Position numbers and translations under genes: made by a program. The notes beneath the pieces are model-generated. The model was not told the DNA's origin, made no database searches, and was given only the letters and a program-made list of their open reading frames with translations. Below are positions 14,314 to 23,824 of a stretch of 43,289 bases of DNA, piece by piece. Position 1 is the first letter of the stretch; each line of letters opens with the position of its first letter. Origin of the DNA: CAZEER01 sp964511215 (lineage in GTDB: Bacteria > Fidelibacterota > Marinisomatia > Marinisomatales > UBA1611); NCBI GenBank assembly GCA_964511215.1, contig CAZEER010000010.1, positions 1 through 43,289 on the forward strand, given 5' to 3'.

Positions 14314-15452
14314 ATAAAATCCGAAGAGGTATTAATCCTGAAATCAATCTTGATTCTGAGCCTGATCAGTCATTTCCAGGTTTCAAGGTAACTTTACAAA
14401 AACCATCCAAAATCAAATCTGGTTTAGATGTCCATGTTGTTGGGCAAGATCGTGCGAAAAAATCAATATCAGTAGCAGTATATAACCATTACAAAAGGAT
14501 TATCCATCAATCATACCATTCAGATGTTGAACTGGATAAGAGTAATATATTGTTGATTGGATCTACTGGTACAGGTAAAACATTGATTGCACAAACATTA
14601 GCCAGACTATTATCTGTTCCATTTGCCATAGCCGATGCTACAACATTAACTGAGGCTGGGTATGTTGGCGAAGATGTGGAAAATATTTTAGTGAGATTGC
14701 TTCAAGTGTCTAACTACAACTTAGGTAACGCAGAAAAAGGTATTATTTATATTGATGAAATAGATAAAATAGGAAGAAAAAGTGCCAGTACATCAATAAC
14801 GAGAGATGTTAGTGGTGAAGGTGTCCAGCAAGCATTATTAAAGATTCTGGAAGGTACAATAGCAAATGTACCACCTAAAGGAGGTCGAAAACATCCTGAG
14901 CAAAGTTTAATCTCCATTAATACATCCAATATACTGTTTATATGTGGGGGATCTTTTGCAGGATTGGAAGAGATTATTTCCAGTCGAACTGGGAAAAATG
15001 AATTAGGATTTGGCACAGATATAAAAGCGAATAATAGGTTAGAACTATTAAATGAAGTGCGACAGGAAGATTTAATTGCTTATGGTATGATTCCTGAATT
15101 AGTTGGCAGGCTACCTATTTTAAGTACGCTAGATAAGCTAAATGAAAAAGACCTATTAGATGTACTATTAAAGCCAAAAAACTCAATTGTGAAGCAATAT
15201 CAAAAGTTGTTTCTAATAGAAGGTGTTGTATTAGAATTCCAAAAGAGCGCCTTACTAGAGATAGTTAAACTTGCATTAACTAAAAATTCGGGAGCCCGTG
15301 CACTTAGGTCTGTAATGGAAGAAAAATTGATAGATATAATGTATTATTTGCCAGAAATGAGTGGGGTAGAAAGGATTGTTATTACAAAAGATACAATTCT
15401 TAAAGGCGCAGAGCCTCAGTATAAAAAAATCCCTAAAAGACAATCCGCATAA
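14310..15452 (+). CDS. clpX: ATP-dependent Clp protease ATPase subunit ClpX, lacking N-terminal zinc domain
   Basis: The AAA+ unfoldase core is complete. It has Walker A GSTGTGKT at 84-91, pore-loop GYVGEDVE, Walker B IIYIDEID and the sensor-2 GARALRS motif. Usual ClpX has about 420 residues with a four-cysteine zinc-binding domain at the N-terminus. This one has 380 and begins with about 45 residues without a Cys motif. The ATGA overlap with clpP fixes the start and leaves no room for a longer form unless the frame were shifted. The zinc domain mediates substrate and adaptor binding, so substrate choice here may differ. The stop lies 3 bases from the end of the convergent M6 protease gene, with no terminator hairpin between. 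Confidence 0.94.
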   Translation: MNKIRRGINPEINLDSEPDQSFPGFKVTLQKPSKIKSGLDVHVVGQDRAKKSISVAVYNHYKRIIHQSYHSDVELDKSNILLIGSTGTGKTLIAQTLARLLSVPFAIADATTLTEAGYVGEDVENILVRLLQVSNYNLGNAEKGIIYIDEIDKIGRKSASTSITRDVSGEGVQQALLKILEGTIANVPPKGGRKHPEQSLISINTSNILFICGGSFAGLEEIISSRTGKNELGFGTDIKANNRLELLNEVRQEDLIAYGMIPELVGRLPILSTLDKLNEKDLLDVLLKPKNSIVKQYQKLFLIEGVVLEFQKSALLEIVKLALTKNSGARALRSVMEEKLIDIMYYLPEMSGVERIVITKDTILKGAEPQYKKIPKRQSA

Positions 15453-15455
15453 TTA

Positions 15456-18146
15456 CTATTTTAGAAAGGTAATCTTCTGAATATTCCTATAGTTATCTGC
15501 TTTGAATTCAATAAAGTACATGCCAGAACTTATATCATCAGACGCGTGCCATTGGAGTGTGTATTTCCCCGCTTTATACGGTTTGTCAGATAGTCTAGAT
15601 ACTAATTTACCAGATATGTCAAATATCCGAATATTGATGTGACCAAAATTACCAGGACTTGAAAATTCAATATTAATAATGGGATTAAATGGATTAGGAT
15701 AAACCCTATCAAGTGAAAAAGTAGTGGGCGGCTGATAATCACTATTGTTGAATAAAATTTCATTAATAGTTATAGTCCCACTACCATTAACATATGGAAC
15801 ACCACTATTACCCCAAGCATCGAGTATTAACTGTACGTCAGTATAAACATTAGTAATATCATTAAGTACTGCCTCTTCATTTACAGCACAATTTATTTTG
15901 AATAATTCATACTGCGCAGGTTCTAGAGGAGTTACCCAGTTTGAAAATCCTATTATAAGATTGTTATTGTTTACTGTGGTGGTGATTTCCCATTCATCAT
16001 TTAGAGCGATTGGTTCAACAATGGGAGACCAAACTTCATTTTGATTCCAGTCTGTAAAAGGTTCTCCTTCATCATACTCACCATTTGCATTCAAGTCTTC
16101 AAATGGTTCATCGCTTGGTGTTAAAATTTCTGGATTGTTAGATAATTCAAAAACTGTAAGCGCAATTGGTACTGTATTTATAAGAAGAACTGAGAAAGAA
16201 GCACCACCACCAATACTTCCATTGCTATTTTGTAAATTGAAGAATTGGTCTACTGCTTGTATCTGATAATTACCTTCATCTGTAATGGTGATTCCGACCT
16301 CACTGCTATCTGTGGTATAGCCCAAGCACATATCATAACTAACAATAACATCAGATCCAACACCAACATTATTAAATAGCTCCAGATTTAAAATTGGCCC
16401 TGTGCCTGAATTAATATTAGGATTAAGTAATGTAACGTGATTATTATTTATTACGACTGAATCAAAAGACACTCTCTCAGTCGGATTAATACCAATAATA
16501 TCAACAAAATCAGGATTAAAATTCAATTCAAATTCAAATTGCCCCAAAGCCATTTCATTATCTAATGATAATGAGATATATCCATTGTTATATGCAGAGC
16601 CTGTCCCATCTTCGATGGATGCAGTAGCAAGAATTACTTCGTTATAGGTAACATCAAGAGTCATATATTCACCTGGATCTGAAATATTATCGATCCTGAG
16701 CATCGAAGGCTCATTGTATAAACTTGTAGTGTTAGGATTAGATGAATGACTGAATTCCCTATTATCTGAGTCACCAGGATATACATCTGCGCCATTACTT
16801 GGGCCACCATTTTCCAAAGCAAACATTCCATCAGCTTGTTCTAGACCAACTCCATAAAATGGCTCATTATTATTGACACCCCATCCTTGCGCTATATCAT
16901 CATTAATGTGCCAAATAGTTAATCCTGGTGTAGGCATGAGTGTATCGGAGCCTACTTTTTGTCGGTTCTCGATCAACCAATATTCTTCATTTACTTGAGA
17001 ATGGTTCACTCTAAATACTGTATTGTTGGAATACGTCTGTTGTATAGTTACATCAACTTGGTCATCAGTAATTTCAACAATTTCAACCCAACCTAATTCG
17101 TTTTTACACCATCCTACCATTGTAGCTGGGTACCATGGAGAATTGTTACTTGTTCCCCATGAACCACTAGCCATGAGTGCAAGTTTACCAGCGCCAGTAG
17201 ATGAATAATCTGTATCATATAGATCAGGCAGTCCAAGTGCATGCCCAAATTCATGTGCCAGTACTCCTATGGCAACAATATTTCCATTTTGGATTTCCGG
17301 ATTCATGTTATAGCTGTTGATTGTAACTCCATCGTAATTAACAGCTAAGCTACCTAGGCTCCATTTGTGGGACCATATATTGGAGTGGTCTCCTTCTTCT
17401 GCACCGGCACCTTGATGTACTAGATTAAGTGCATCAACATAGCCATCACCATCATTATCGTATCCGGACCAGTCAAAGCCAGATGCTTCAAGTGAATCTA
17501 CCATTGCCCTCACCAATTCACGAACATGGGTATATCCATCCGGATTACTGTAAGCATAATGGTCATGATTATGTGGTGCCATAAACCAATTTGTTACTTC
17601 TGCTACAGGCAGAAATTCCCCATATGATATTTCCTGATAAAAATCACGGAAACTTCCAGTATTTTCATAGTTAAGGTGTGTATAGCCCTCTTGGTTCATA
17701 ATCAACTCAAATTGCGCTGAATCATATGTTGCAAATGCATCAGGAAACTCTACCAAAATTAATGGAACTCGAAAGGTATCTGTCCTTGTGTTCCTAAGAT
17801 TAGGAATAGGTGCATCATCAATTAAAACAAAAGGATCAGGGCGGATTCCTTTCTGGATTAAATCGGAGTCATATCCAGGTTCATCGTCAATGCCAACCCT
17901 TATATTAGATGGAACAAGAGAGGTTCCATTATTGTCAGTTGCATAAACCCACCAATCTTCATTATTTTTTGTAATTGACCAACCATTGTATTCGTGCCAG
18001 CCTTGTAGGTAATTCCCCCGATTAATGATAAGGATTTCTTGACCATTAGGTTGATAAACAAGGAAGGGTGTTGGGCTTGCTAGGTCCGAGAAGATCAAAG
18101 AAATTATAAAAGTAGATATAAGAAATATATTTTTTGTATGTTTCAA
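15456..18146 (-). CDS. M6 family metalloprotease with T9SS sorting domain
   Basis: The 896-residue protein starts with a signal peptide, using a TTG codon because no ATG is in frame before the first stop. The zinc motif is H298-E-F-G-H302-A-L-G-L-P-D308, the immune inhibitor A (M6) signature. A Ca-binding-type DNDGDGYVD lies at 230-238. Residues about 505-640 look like a cohesin-type beta sandwich. A following segment contains two D-x-N-x-N-G-type repeats near 695-715 (DLNANGEYDEGE). The tail from about 815 begins with VYPNPFNP and ends in a Lys, the type A T9SS sorting domain, which predicts export across the outer membrane and surface attachment or release. The gene is convergent with clpX and divergent from the lipoprotein at 18255. 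Confidence 0.88.
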   Translation of the reverse strand: MKHTKNIFLISTFIISLIFSDLASPTPFLVYQPNGQEILIINRGNYLQGWHEYNGWSITKNNEDWWVYATDNNGTSLVPSNIRVGIDDEPGYDSDLIQKGIRPDPFVLIDDAPIPNLRNTRTDTFRVPLILVEFPDAFATYDSAQFELIMNQEGYTHLNYENTGSFRDFYQEISYGEFLPVAEVTNWFMAPHNHDHYAYSNPDGYTHVRELVRAMVDSLEASGFDWSGYDNDGDGYVDALNLVHQGAGAEEGDHSNIWSHKWSLGSLAVNYDGVTINSYNMNPEIQNGNIVAIGVLAHEFGHALGLPDLYDTDYSSTGAGKLALMASGSWGTSNNSPWYPATMVGWCKNELGWVEIVEITDDQVDVTIQQTYSNNTVFRVNHSQVNEEYWLIENRQKVGSDTLMPTPGLTIWHINDDIAQGWGVNNNEPFYGVGLEQADGMFALENGGPSNGADVYPGDSDNREFSHSSNPNTTSLYNEPSMLRIDNISDPGEYMTLDVTYNEVILATASIEDGTGSAYNNGYISLSLDNEMALGQFEFELNFNPDFVDIIGINPTERVSFDSVVINNNHVTLLNPNINSGTGPILNLELFNNVGVGSDVIVSYDMCLGYTTDSSEVGITITDEGNYQIQAVDQFFNLQNSNGSIGGGASFSVLLINTVPIALTVFELSNNPEILTPSDEPFEDLNANGEYDEGEPFTDWNQNEVWSPIVEPIALNDEWEITTTVNNNNLIIGFSNWVTPLEPAQYELFKINCAVNEEAVLNDITNVYTDVQLILDAWGNSGVPYVNGSGTITINEILFNNSDYQPPTTFSLDRVYPNPFNPIINIEFSSPGNFGHINIRIFDISGKLVSRLSDKPYKAGKYTLQWHASDDISSGMYFIEFKADNYRNIQKITFLK

Positions 18147-18254
18147 GGTAGTTGTTTTTATGTTTATTTAATTTTTTTAAAAAAGCGAAGTAATATATAT
18201 ACTTAATGATTATATTTTCGGCTTATGTCTTGGGCAGAACTTGTGAAAAAAATA

Positions 18255-20468
18255 ATGAAAAACCAAATTTCTAAATTAATTTTAGTTTTTGGTTCAGTGT
18301 TATTTTACTCGGCGTGTGGGTTTTTACAAGATGAAGATGAGGCCGAGCAACAGAAAGAAGGTTATCATAATACATTGAATGAAAACCTTGCCGGTAGCGA
18401 AGGACCGGTCTCAGAATACTTCTATAATTTTGAAAATGATGTAAATGCAACCTTCTTCCGTTACAATCCTAACTTGATGGCTAATTATGCCACATACCTA
18501 GATTATTATAACTTATTTGGTGAAGATCCTACTGCAATGAGTTTCAGAACTTTTCCCAATCACCTTGTTGCTATGACGAAGGATGATGAGGCTGAATATA
18601 CAGTGCGTCACCCAATTGACTCTCTTACAGTAATTGATTCGGTTGTTTACGATTCAGTCGAGATGATGTCGACACCTTTTAAAAATCTTGAACTTTTAGA
18701 GTGGAACCTAGAGGCTGAGCCTGCACTGCAGCGTTATAAGCTTGTTAATTCTGACTGGATTGTATCTGACACAATGTTATTTTATAATGATACTTTTAAT
18801 GTTACAGCCTATTGGGCTGTAGTAGATACACCTTTCATTGAAGAAGGCCTGCTATTTGTGGATTCTTCTGAATGGAGTGACACCAACTATGTTTTTCTTT
18901 CTGATGAACAGTTAAGATTTGTAAATACTTTTGAATTTGTAAAGCAACAGCTGAGTGATGACTCGCTTGTCTTTCGCATAAATACAGACTGCAATGATAA
19001 CGGTCAGTGGGATGATGCTGAAAATATTATAGAAGATTACAATGGTGATGGGCTATATCAGTTATTATTTGAATATGCTGATAATAACAATAGTGGTGAT
19101 TATGATTCTGGTGATGACATCATTCAGGATTACAACAATGATGGAGTAATATCTGTTGCATATGAGTTTGAAGATAGAGGGAATGGTGTGTGGGACCCTC
19201 ATGAACCCTACTATGATATAGACTCTTCTGGGACCTATGATCTCAATGAACCCTATCAGGATCGTAACTGTAATAATAAGTGGGACGATGCGGAGGAATA
19301 TATAGATAACGATAATTCTGGGACGTACACCAGTGGTGATATTTTGACCGATCGTGGTAATTCATTGTTTGATGAAGCTGAAGAGTTTACTCTCAAAGAT
19401 ATTGACGGCGATGGTGAGAACGACCAGTTACTCTATACTATTGGTGACAAACCGAACAACCTTATTGTTGATTGGACCGATGCATCTAGCCCTGAAGTTT
19501 TACTTGAGATTGAGCTTGGTGATGATATTACAAGTCGTTGGGGGACAGTGCATACAGATATAATTGAAGAAACAGACTTTTTTGATATTAAGCAACAATT
19601 TGTTGATGAAATAGATTCATTAGTTACATTGTACACTCGAGATAAGGTTGGACATATCCTTCCTGATGCTGATAATACTTTGGAGCCGAGTGACTATTAT
19701 ATCACAAAATCAGAATGGACTAAAACTGCAGGAGGTGAGACAGAAAGATTCTATAATTATCATATTTTTCACGAGCCTTCTCACCTTAACCAAGTTAGCT
19801 ATCCATCGTATTTTTTACCCCTTGGATTTTATTTTAGTCCTAATGATATTGAAGATGGGTTCTGGCATAAAAAAAATCTAGAGAGTGATGTCCTCTATTA
19901 CACCTCAAATGGCAACCTGAGAGATGGTGAGCGGGTTGATACAGCATACTTTGATACGACTGCTATATCCGTCTATTATATTGAGAAATCCTATCAGGTG
20001 GAGAGTGCAAGTGTGACCGTTCCTGCTGGGCATAGAACAAGTATGGATCAGCCTGCTGTTGATACAACATTTAATGATTGTTTTAAAGTCACGCAAACTA
20101 ACACAATGACAATGGTTGGAAGTGGTGTAGACTTTGGACAGCGCACCATATCCTGGCTTGTTAAGAATAAAGGTCTAGTAAAAAGTGAAGTCTATATTCG
20201 CTGGACAGAGCATCCCTATGATTCTGATTATACACAAAATAACAGCTATCTGGATACACTTAATCAGGCGTGGGTTGGGTTAAATAGAATTGAATTAACA
20301 AATGTTGATATTCAGGCAGAGAATGGTGTTTTCAAAAAACTTACTACGCCAGTCAGATCCATTGAATTGCGCGATATAGGAGAACACCCAGATTTTGACT
20401 TTGATCCATTTTACATTAGTGCACAATCTGGGATTCATACAATTGATTTGCGGGAGCTAGCAGAATGA
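18255..20468 (+). CDS. Putative lipoprotein with Asp/Asn-rich Ca-binding-like repeats
   Basis: The preferred start (ATG 18255) gives a clean lipoprotein signal with lipobox YSAC and lipidated C21. An upstream in-frame ATG at 18225 would add ten residues before the signal. About residues 245-385 hold at least seven copies of a motif like D-x-N-x-N-G-x-(W/Y)-D-x-x-(E/D), for example DCNDNGQWDDAE and DRGNGVWDPHE, spaced about 15-25 residues. These resemble Ca-binding or dockerin-like loops. The remainder is not recognised. The stop overlaps the TonB receptor start (ATGA), the position where SusD-type lipoproteins often pair with SusC, but this protein does not look like SusD. It may be a surface partner of the receptor, which carries the same motif. 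Confidence 0.75.
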   Translation: MKNQISKLILVFGSVLFYSACGFLQDEDEAEQQKEGYHNTLNENLAGSEGPVSEYFYNFENDVNATFFRYNPNLMANYATYLDYYNLFGEDPTAMSFRTFPNHLVAMTKDDEAEYTVRHPIDSLTVIDSVVYDSVEMMSTPFKNLELLEWNLEAEPALQRYKLVNSDWIVSDTMLFYNDTFNVTAYWAVVDTPFIEEGLLFVDSSEWSDTNYVFLSDEQLRFVNTFEFVKQQLSDDSLVFRINTDCNDNGQWDDAENIIEDYNGDGLYQLLFEYADNNNSGDYDSGDDIIQDYNNDGVISVAYEFEDRGNGVWDPHEPYYDIDSSGTYDLNEPYQDRNCNNKWDDAEEYIDNDNSGTYTSGDILTDRGNSLFDEAEEFTLKDIDGDGENDQLLYTIGDKPNNLIVDWTDASSPEVLLEIELGDDITSRWGTVHTDIIEETDFFDIKQQFVDEIDSLVTLYTRDKVGHILPDADNTLEPSDYYITKSEWTKTAGGETERFYNYHIFHEPSHLNQVSYPSYFLPLGFYFSPNDIEDGFWHKKNLESDVLYYTSNGNLRDGERVDTAYFDTTAISVYYIEKSYQVESASVTVPAGHRTSMDQPAVDTTFNDCFKVTQTNTMTMVGSGVDFGQRTISWLVKNKGLVKSEVYIRWTEHPYDSDYTQNNSYLDTLNQAWVGLNRIELTNVDIQAENGVFKKLTTPVRSIELRDIGEHPDFDFDPFYISAQSGIHTIDLRELAE

Positions 20469-23400
20469 TAAGACTTCTTATTCAATTTGCTTTTTATTTT
20501 TCAATAATGATTTCAGTATTGTTTGGTGGCACAGATGGTACAATTAGGGGGAAGGTGACAGATGCAGATGGCGGTCCTCTTCCTGGTGCAAATATCTATG
20601 TCCCTGCAGTTGGAATTGGGGCAGCTGCAGATATGGAGGGTAATTATATTATTCTGAATATTCCTGTTGGAGAATATGATGTAGTTGTGCAAATGATGGG
20701 CTATCAGAAACAAACTGTAACAGGGGTAACTGTTGTGATGGATCAGACGGTGTGGCTTAATTTTAAACTTCCAGTGGCTGCGGTAGAGGGAGATGAAGTA
20801 CAGGTTATTGGTGAAAGGCCTCTTGTTGAGAAGGGTACAACATCAAAGAAAATTACAGTCGACAAGGAAGCCATTCAGGCTCTCCCTATAAGAGACTTAA
20901 CAGAATTATATACTCTTCAGTCGGGTGTCGTGAAAGTTGAGAGTCGTACTCAATCAGTCCCAGATCATGAAGAGCGAGGTATTGAGGAGATACATGTAAA
21001 AGGTGGTAGGTCAGGAGAGATCGCTTATATGATGGATGGCATGTATCTTAGGAATCCTATTTTTGGTTCAATAGGTTCTGGAACCAGATTAAATCTTTTT
21101 GCAGTGAGGCAGTTTGATTGGCAACCTGGAGGTTTTAATGCTGAGTATGGTGATGCTCAGTCGGCGGTATCCAATTGGCACACAGCTGTAGGTGGAAAGG
21201 AAATGGAGTACCATTTTAGATATGAGACAAGCCAGGTTGGAGCATTAATTAATTCTGCCTTGGGCAATGAATTGGAGACTAATAATTATGACCTGAATCG
21301 TGGCTACAATGATTATAATTTTGGTGTTGGCGGTCCAATTTTAGGCTTACCAAAATTAACTTTCTGGGTGTCAGGGCAGTATACCACTGAAGATAAATAT
21401 GGTGTTTATGAGTTTGATGATAAGATCTACCAGGGGCCAAAGTATTTTTTAAATGAGTCAGACCTTGATCTTAATCTTCTTGAGCAAAACCAGAACAATC
21501 TAGTTTACCCTTGGGATGATGTGGCTGGTTTCAGAGGATTTGGGTTTGATAATACATGGGATGTTTTTACAAAACTAAGCTACAAGTTTACAAATAAACT
21601 ACGGTTCCATGGTTCCTACTGGCAGGTGGCAAACCATCGCCAAGCATTTAGTCCACGTTACCTGTATTGGGATAATGGTAGGAATGAGCTTTTTCGTGAT
21701 ACATATAGATACAATTTTGAAATGAATCATTCCGTTACGCAAAATACTTTTTACACACTGCGTTACTCAAGATTTACTCAAGAACAATTCCAAGGAGTGC
21801 GCTGGAGGGACAATGATAAAGATGGGTATCCAAACTGGTTTGAATGGCGCCACCCTGCGGGCTATAAACCAATATCGGATGTAAACAATGAGTTTGTAGT
21901 CCCTTACTCAATTGGTGAAGATGGTGATACAATACGATACACAAATGTTGATGAAAGGAGTGGTTGGTATCATGGTGCGACCCCAGGTCTATGGAATTGG
22001 GAATTATCTGAAGACTTTGATGATAGGAATGGCAATGGTGTATGGGATGCAGGAGAAAGCTTTGATGATTCTAACGCTAATGGTCTTTGGGATGGCCCAG
22101 AACTAATCAAAGAGTTGATTTTGAGAGATGGGGACTATTGGCTAGAACCTGAAATGTATGAAGACTATGAACCTTTCTTTGACTATGAAAACATATACCT
22201 CCAATGGCAAAATGTTCCTGGATACTATGGGACACCAACGAATGTTAGTTTTTTTCCAGGGCTTGTGAACCCTTACTATTATATGCCAGATCTCGCTGGT
22301 GTTGCTTGGGATGAAGGCAGAACCTTTGGAGGTCATGATACTTTTTATGCGAGTTCTACTTCTATAACAGATGAAATTCGTTTTGACATCACAAGTCAAA
22401 TAACAGATAAATGGAAAGTCCGTGTAGGTGGAGATTATAAGTCACATAAATTAAACTTTTATGAAGTTAAATCTCCGTGGCTGGGTGCTGGTGCAAAGAT
22501 TCAGACCTTTGCTGAATATTGGAATGATACAGGCCCGGATGGTTTACTTCTAGGCGATGAAGGTTACGAGGAGGCTGATGCAGGCGAAAATAATGGCAGG
22601 TGGGATGAAGGTGAAAATTTTACTGACGCAAATGGTAATGGAGAGTGGGATGATTTTCGTGAGCCTGAAGAATTCTCGGCCTATATTCAAAATACATTTG
22701 AAGTACCATGGATGGTAATCAATTATGGAATTAGAATCGATATGGTAGATTATAACTCACAGGTTTGGGCAGATACATCAGGTAATTTCAGTCCCGGAAG
22801 GCCATGGTATTATAGCGATCTAAACAATAATGGTATCTGGGACCAAGACAATGAACAAGCATCGGATATTGCCGGTCTCGCAAGACAGAAAATTTTGCTT
22901 AAGAATTCAAACTGGTCTTATAAAATAAGCCCAAGGATTGGCTTTAGTCATGTTATCACAGACAAGTCTACTTTTACCTTTAACTATGGTCTTTATTTTC
23001 AGAATCCCATATACCAGAATGTCTATCTTAATACAAATAGCCTAGAAGACCCAGAGGAGTTGTTTGAAGAGGGTGAGGGAGCAGTGGGTAATGCAACTAT
23101 GAATGCCCAGCGGACACAACAATATGGCGCAAATTTCAATGTTCAAGTCGGAGAAAACTGGGCATATTCTTTTGGTGCTTGGGTTAGAGATATGGATCAA
23201 TTAACACGCTATACGCTAGAGAGATCAGGTGTATATCAATATAATGTTGCTTCAAATGGTGACTATGGCTCTGCAAAGGGTCTTGACTTAACTATAGATT
23301 GGCGATGGGCTTTATTTGGATCACAGTTGCAGTATACATATTCTGTTGCAAAAACAAATAGTGAATATGCATGGGCAAGTATTACTGGTCAATATGTTGA

Positions 23401-23724
23401 TGCGCCAAGCCAAGAAAATTTAGCTTATTATGATCGCCCTCATGATTTAACCTATTATTTTTATACCTTCTTACCATTTGGTGTCCAAGCGGGCTTAACT
23501 GCATTCTATCAGAGTGGGTATCCATATACACCTATTATCTTTAGAGGCAAGGACCCTGCTGAAGATGCCAGACATCCAAATTCAAAGCGTGGGCCTGCAT
23601 ACAAAAATTTGAATCTTTCTTTTTCTAAATATTTTGAAGCAATGCAGCATAAGTTTTCGCTAGGCTTAAATATTTTTAATCTTTTAGATATACGTAATGC
23701 TTGGGATGTATATCAGTTGACAGG
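20465..23724 (+). CDS. TonB-dependent outer-membrane receptor (3' end missing in gap)
   Basis: After a signal peptide (about 1-20) comes a carboxypeptidase-regulatory-like domain (about 24-105, with IRGKVTDADGGPLPGANI). A TonB plug domain follows (about 115-260, with VKGGRSGEIAYMMDGMYL). The long beta-barrel reaches FNLLDIRNAW just before the gap, a typical penultimate-strand region. About 1086 residues are visible, so only the last tens are lost. Three D-x-N-x-N-G-x-W-D repeats occur in extracellular-loop-like regions (near 518-545, 706-735 and 783-797). It is coupled by ATGA to the upstream lipoprotein. The receptor should bind and import a large ligand using TonB energy; the ligand is unknown. 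The frame continues across the Ns by chance of gap length only. Confidence 0.9.
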
Positions 23725-23824
23725 NNNNNNNNNNNNNNNNNNNNNNNNNNNNNNNNNNNNNNNNNNNNNNNNNNNNNNNNNNNNNNNNNNNNNNNNNNNN
23801 NNNNNNNNNNNNNNNNNNNNNNNN
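23725..23824. other. Assembly gap, exactly 100 N
   Basis: One hundred consecutive N is the conventional placeholder for a gap of unknown length. It separates the end of the TonB receptor barrel from the mature N-terminus of a different exported protein. Confidence 0.98.

Noticed and set aside
14747..15016. 89-residue minus-strand frame inside clpX
   Set aside because: The plus strand encodes conserved AAA+ motifs over the same bases; the opposite frame is incidental.
18180..18254. CRISPR or attachment-site signal in the AT-rich divergent region
   Set aside because: No spaced repeats or tRNA-like sequence; only AT-rich promoter-like DNA.
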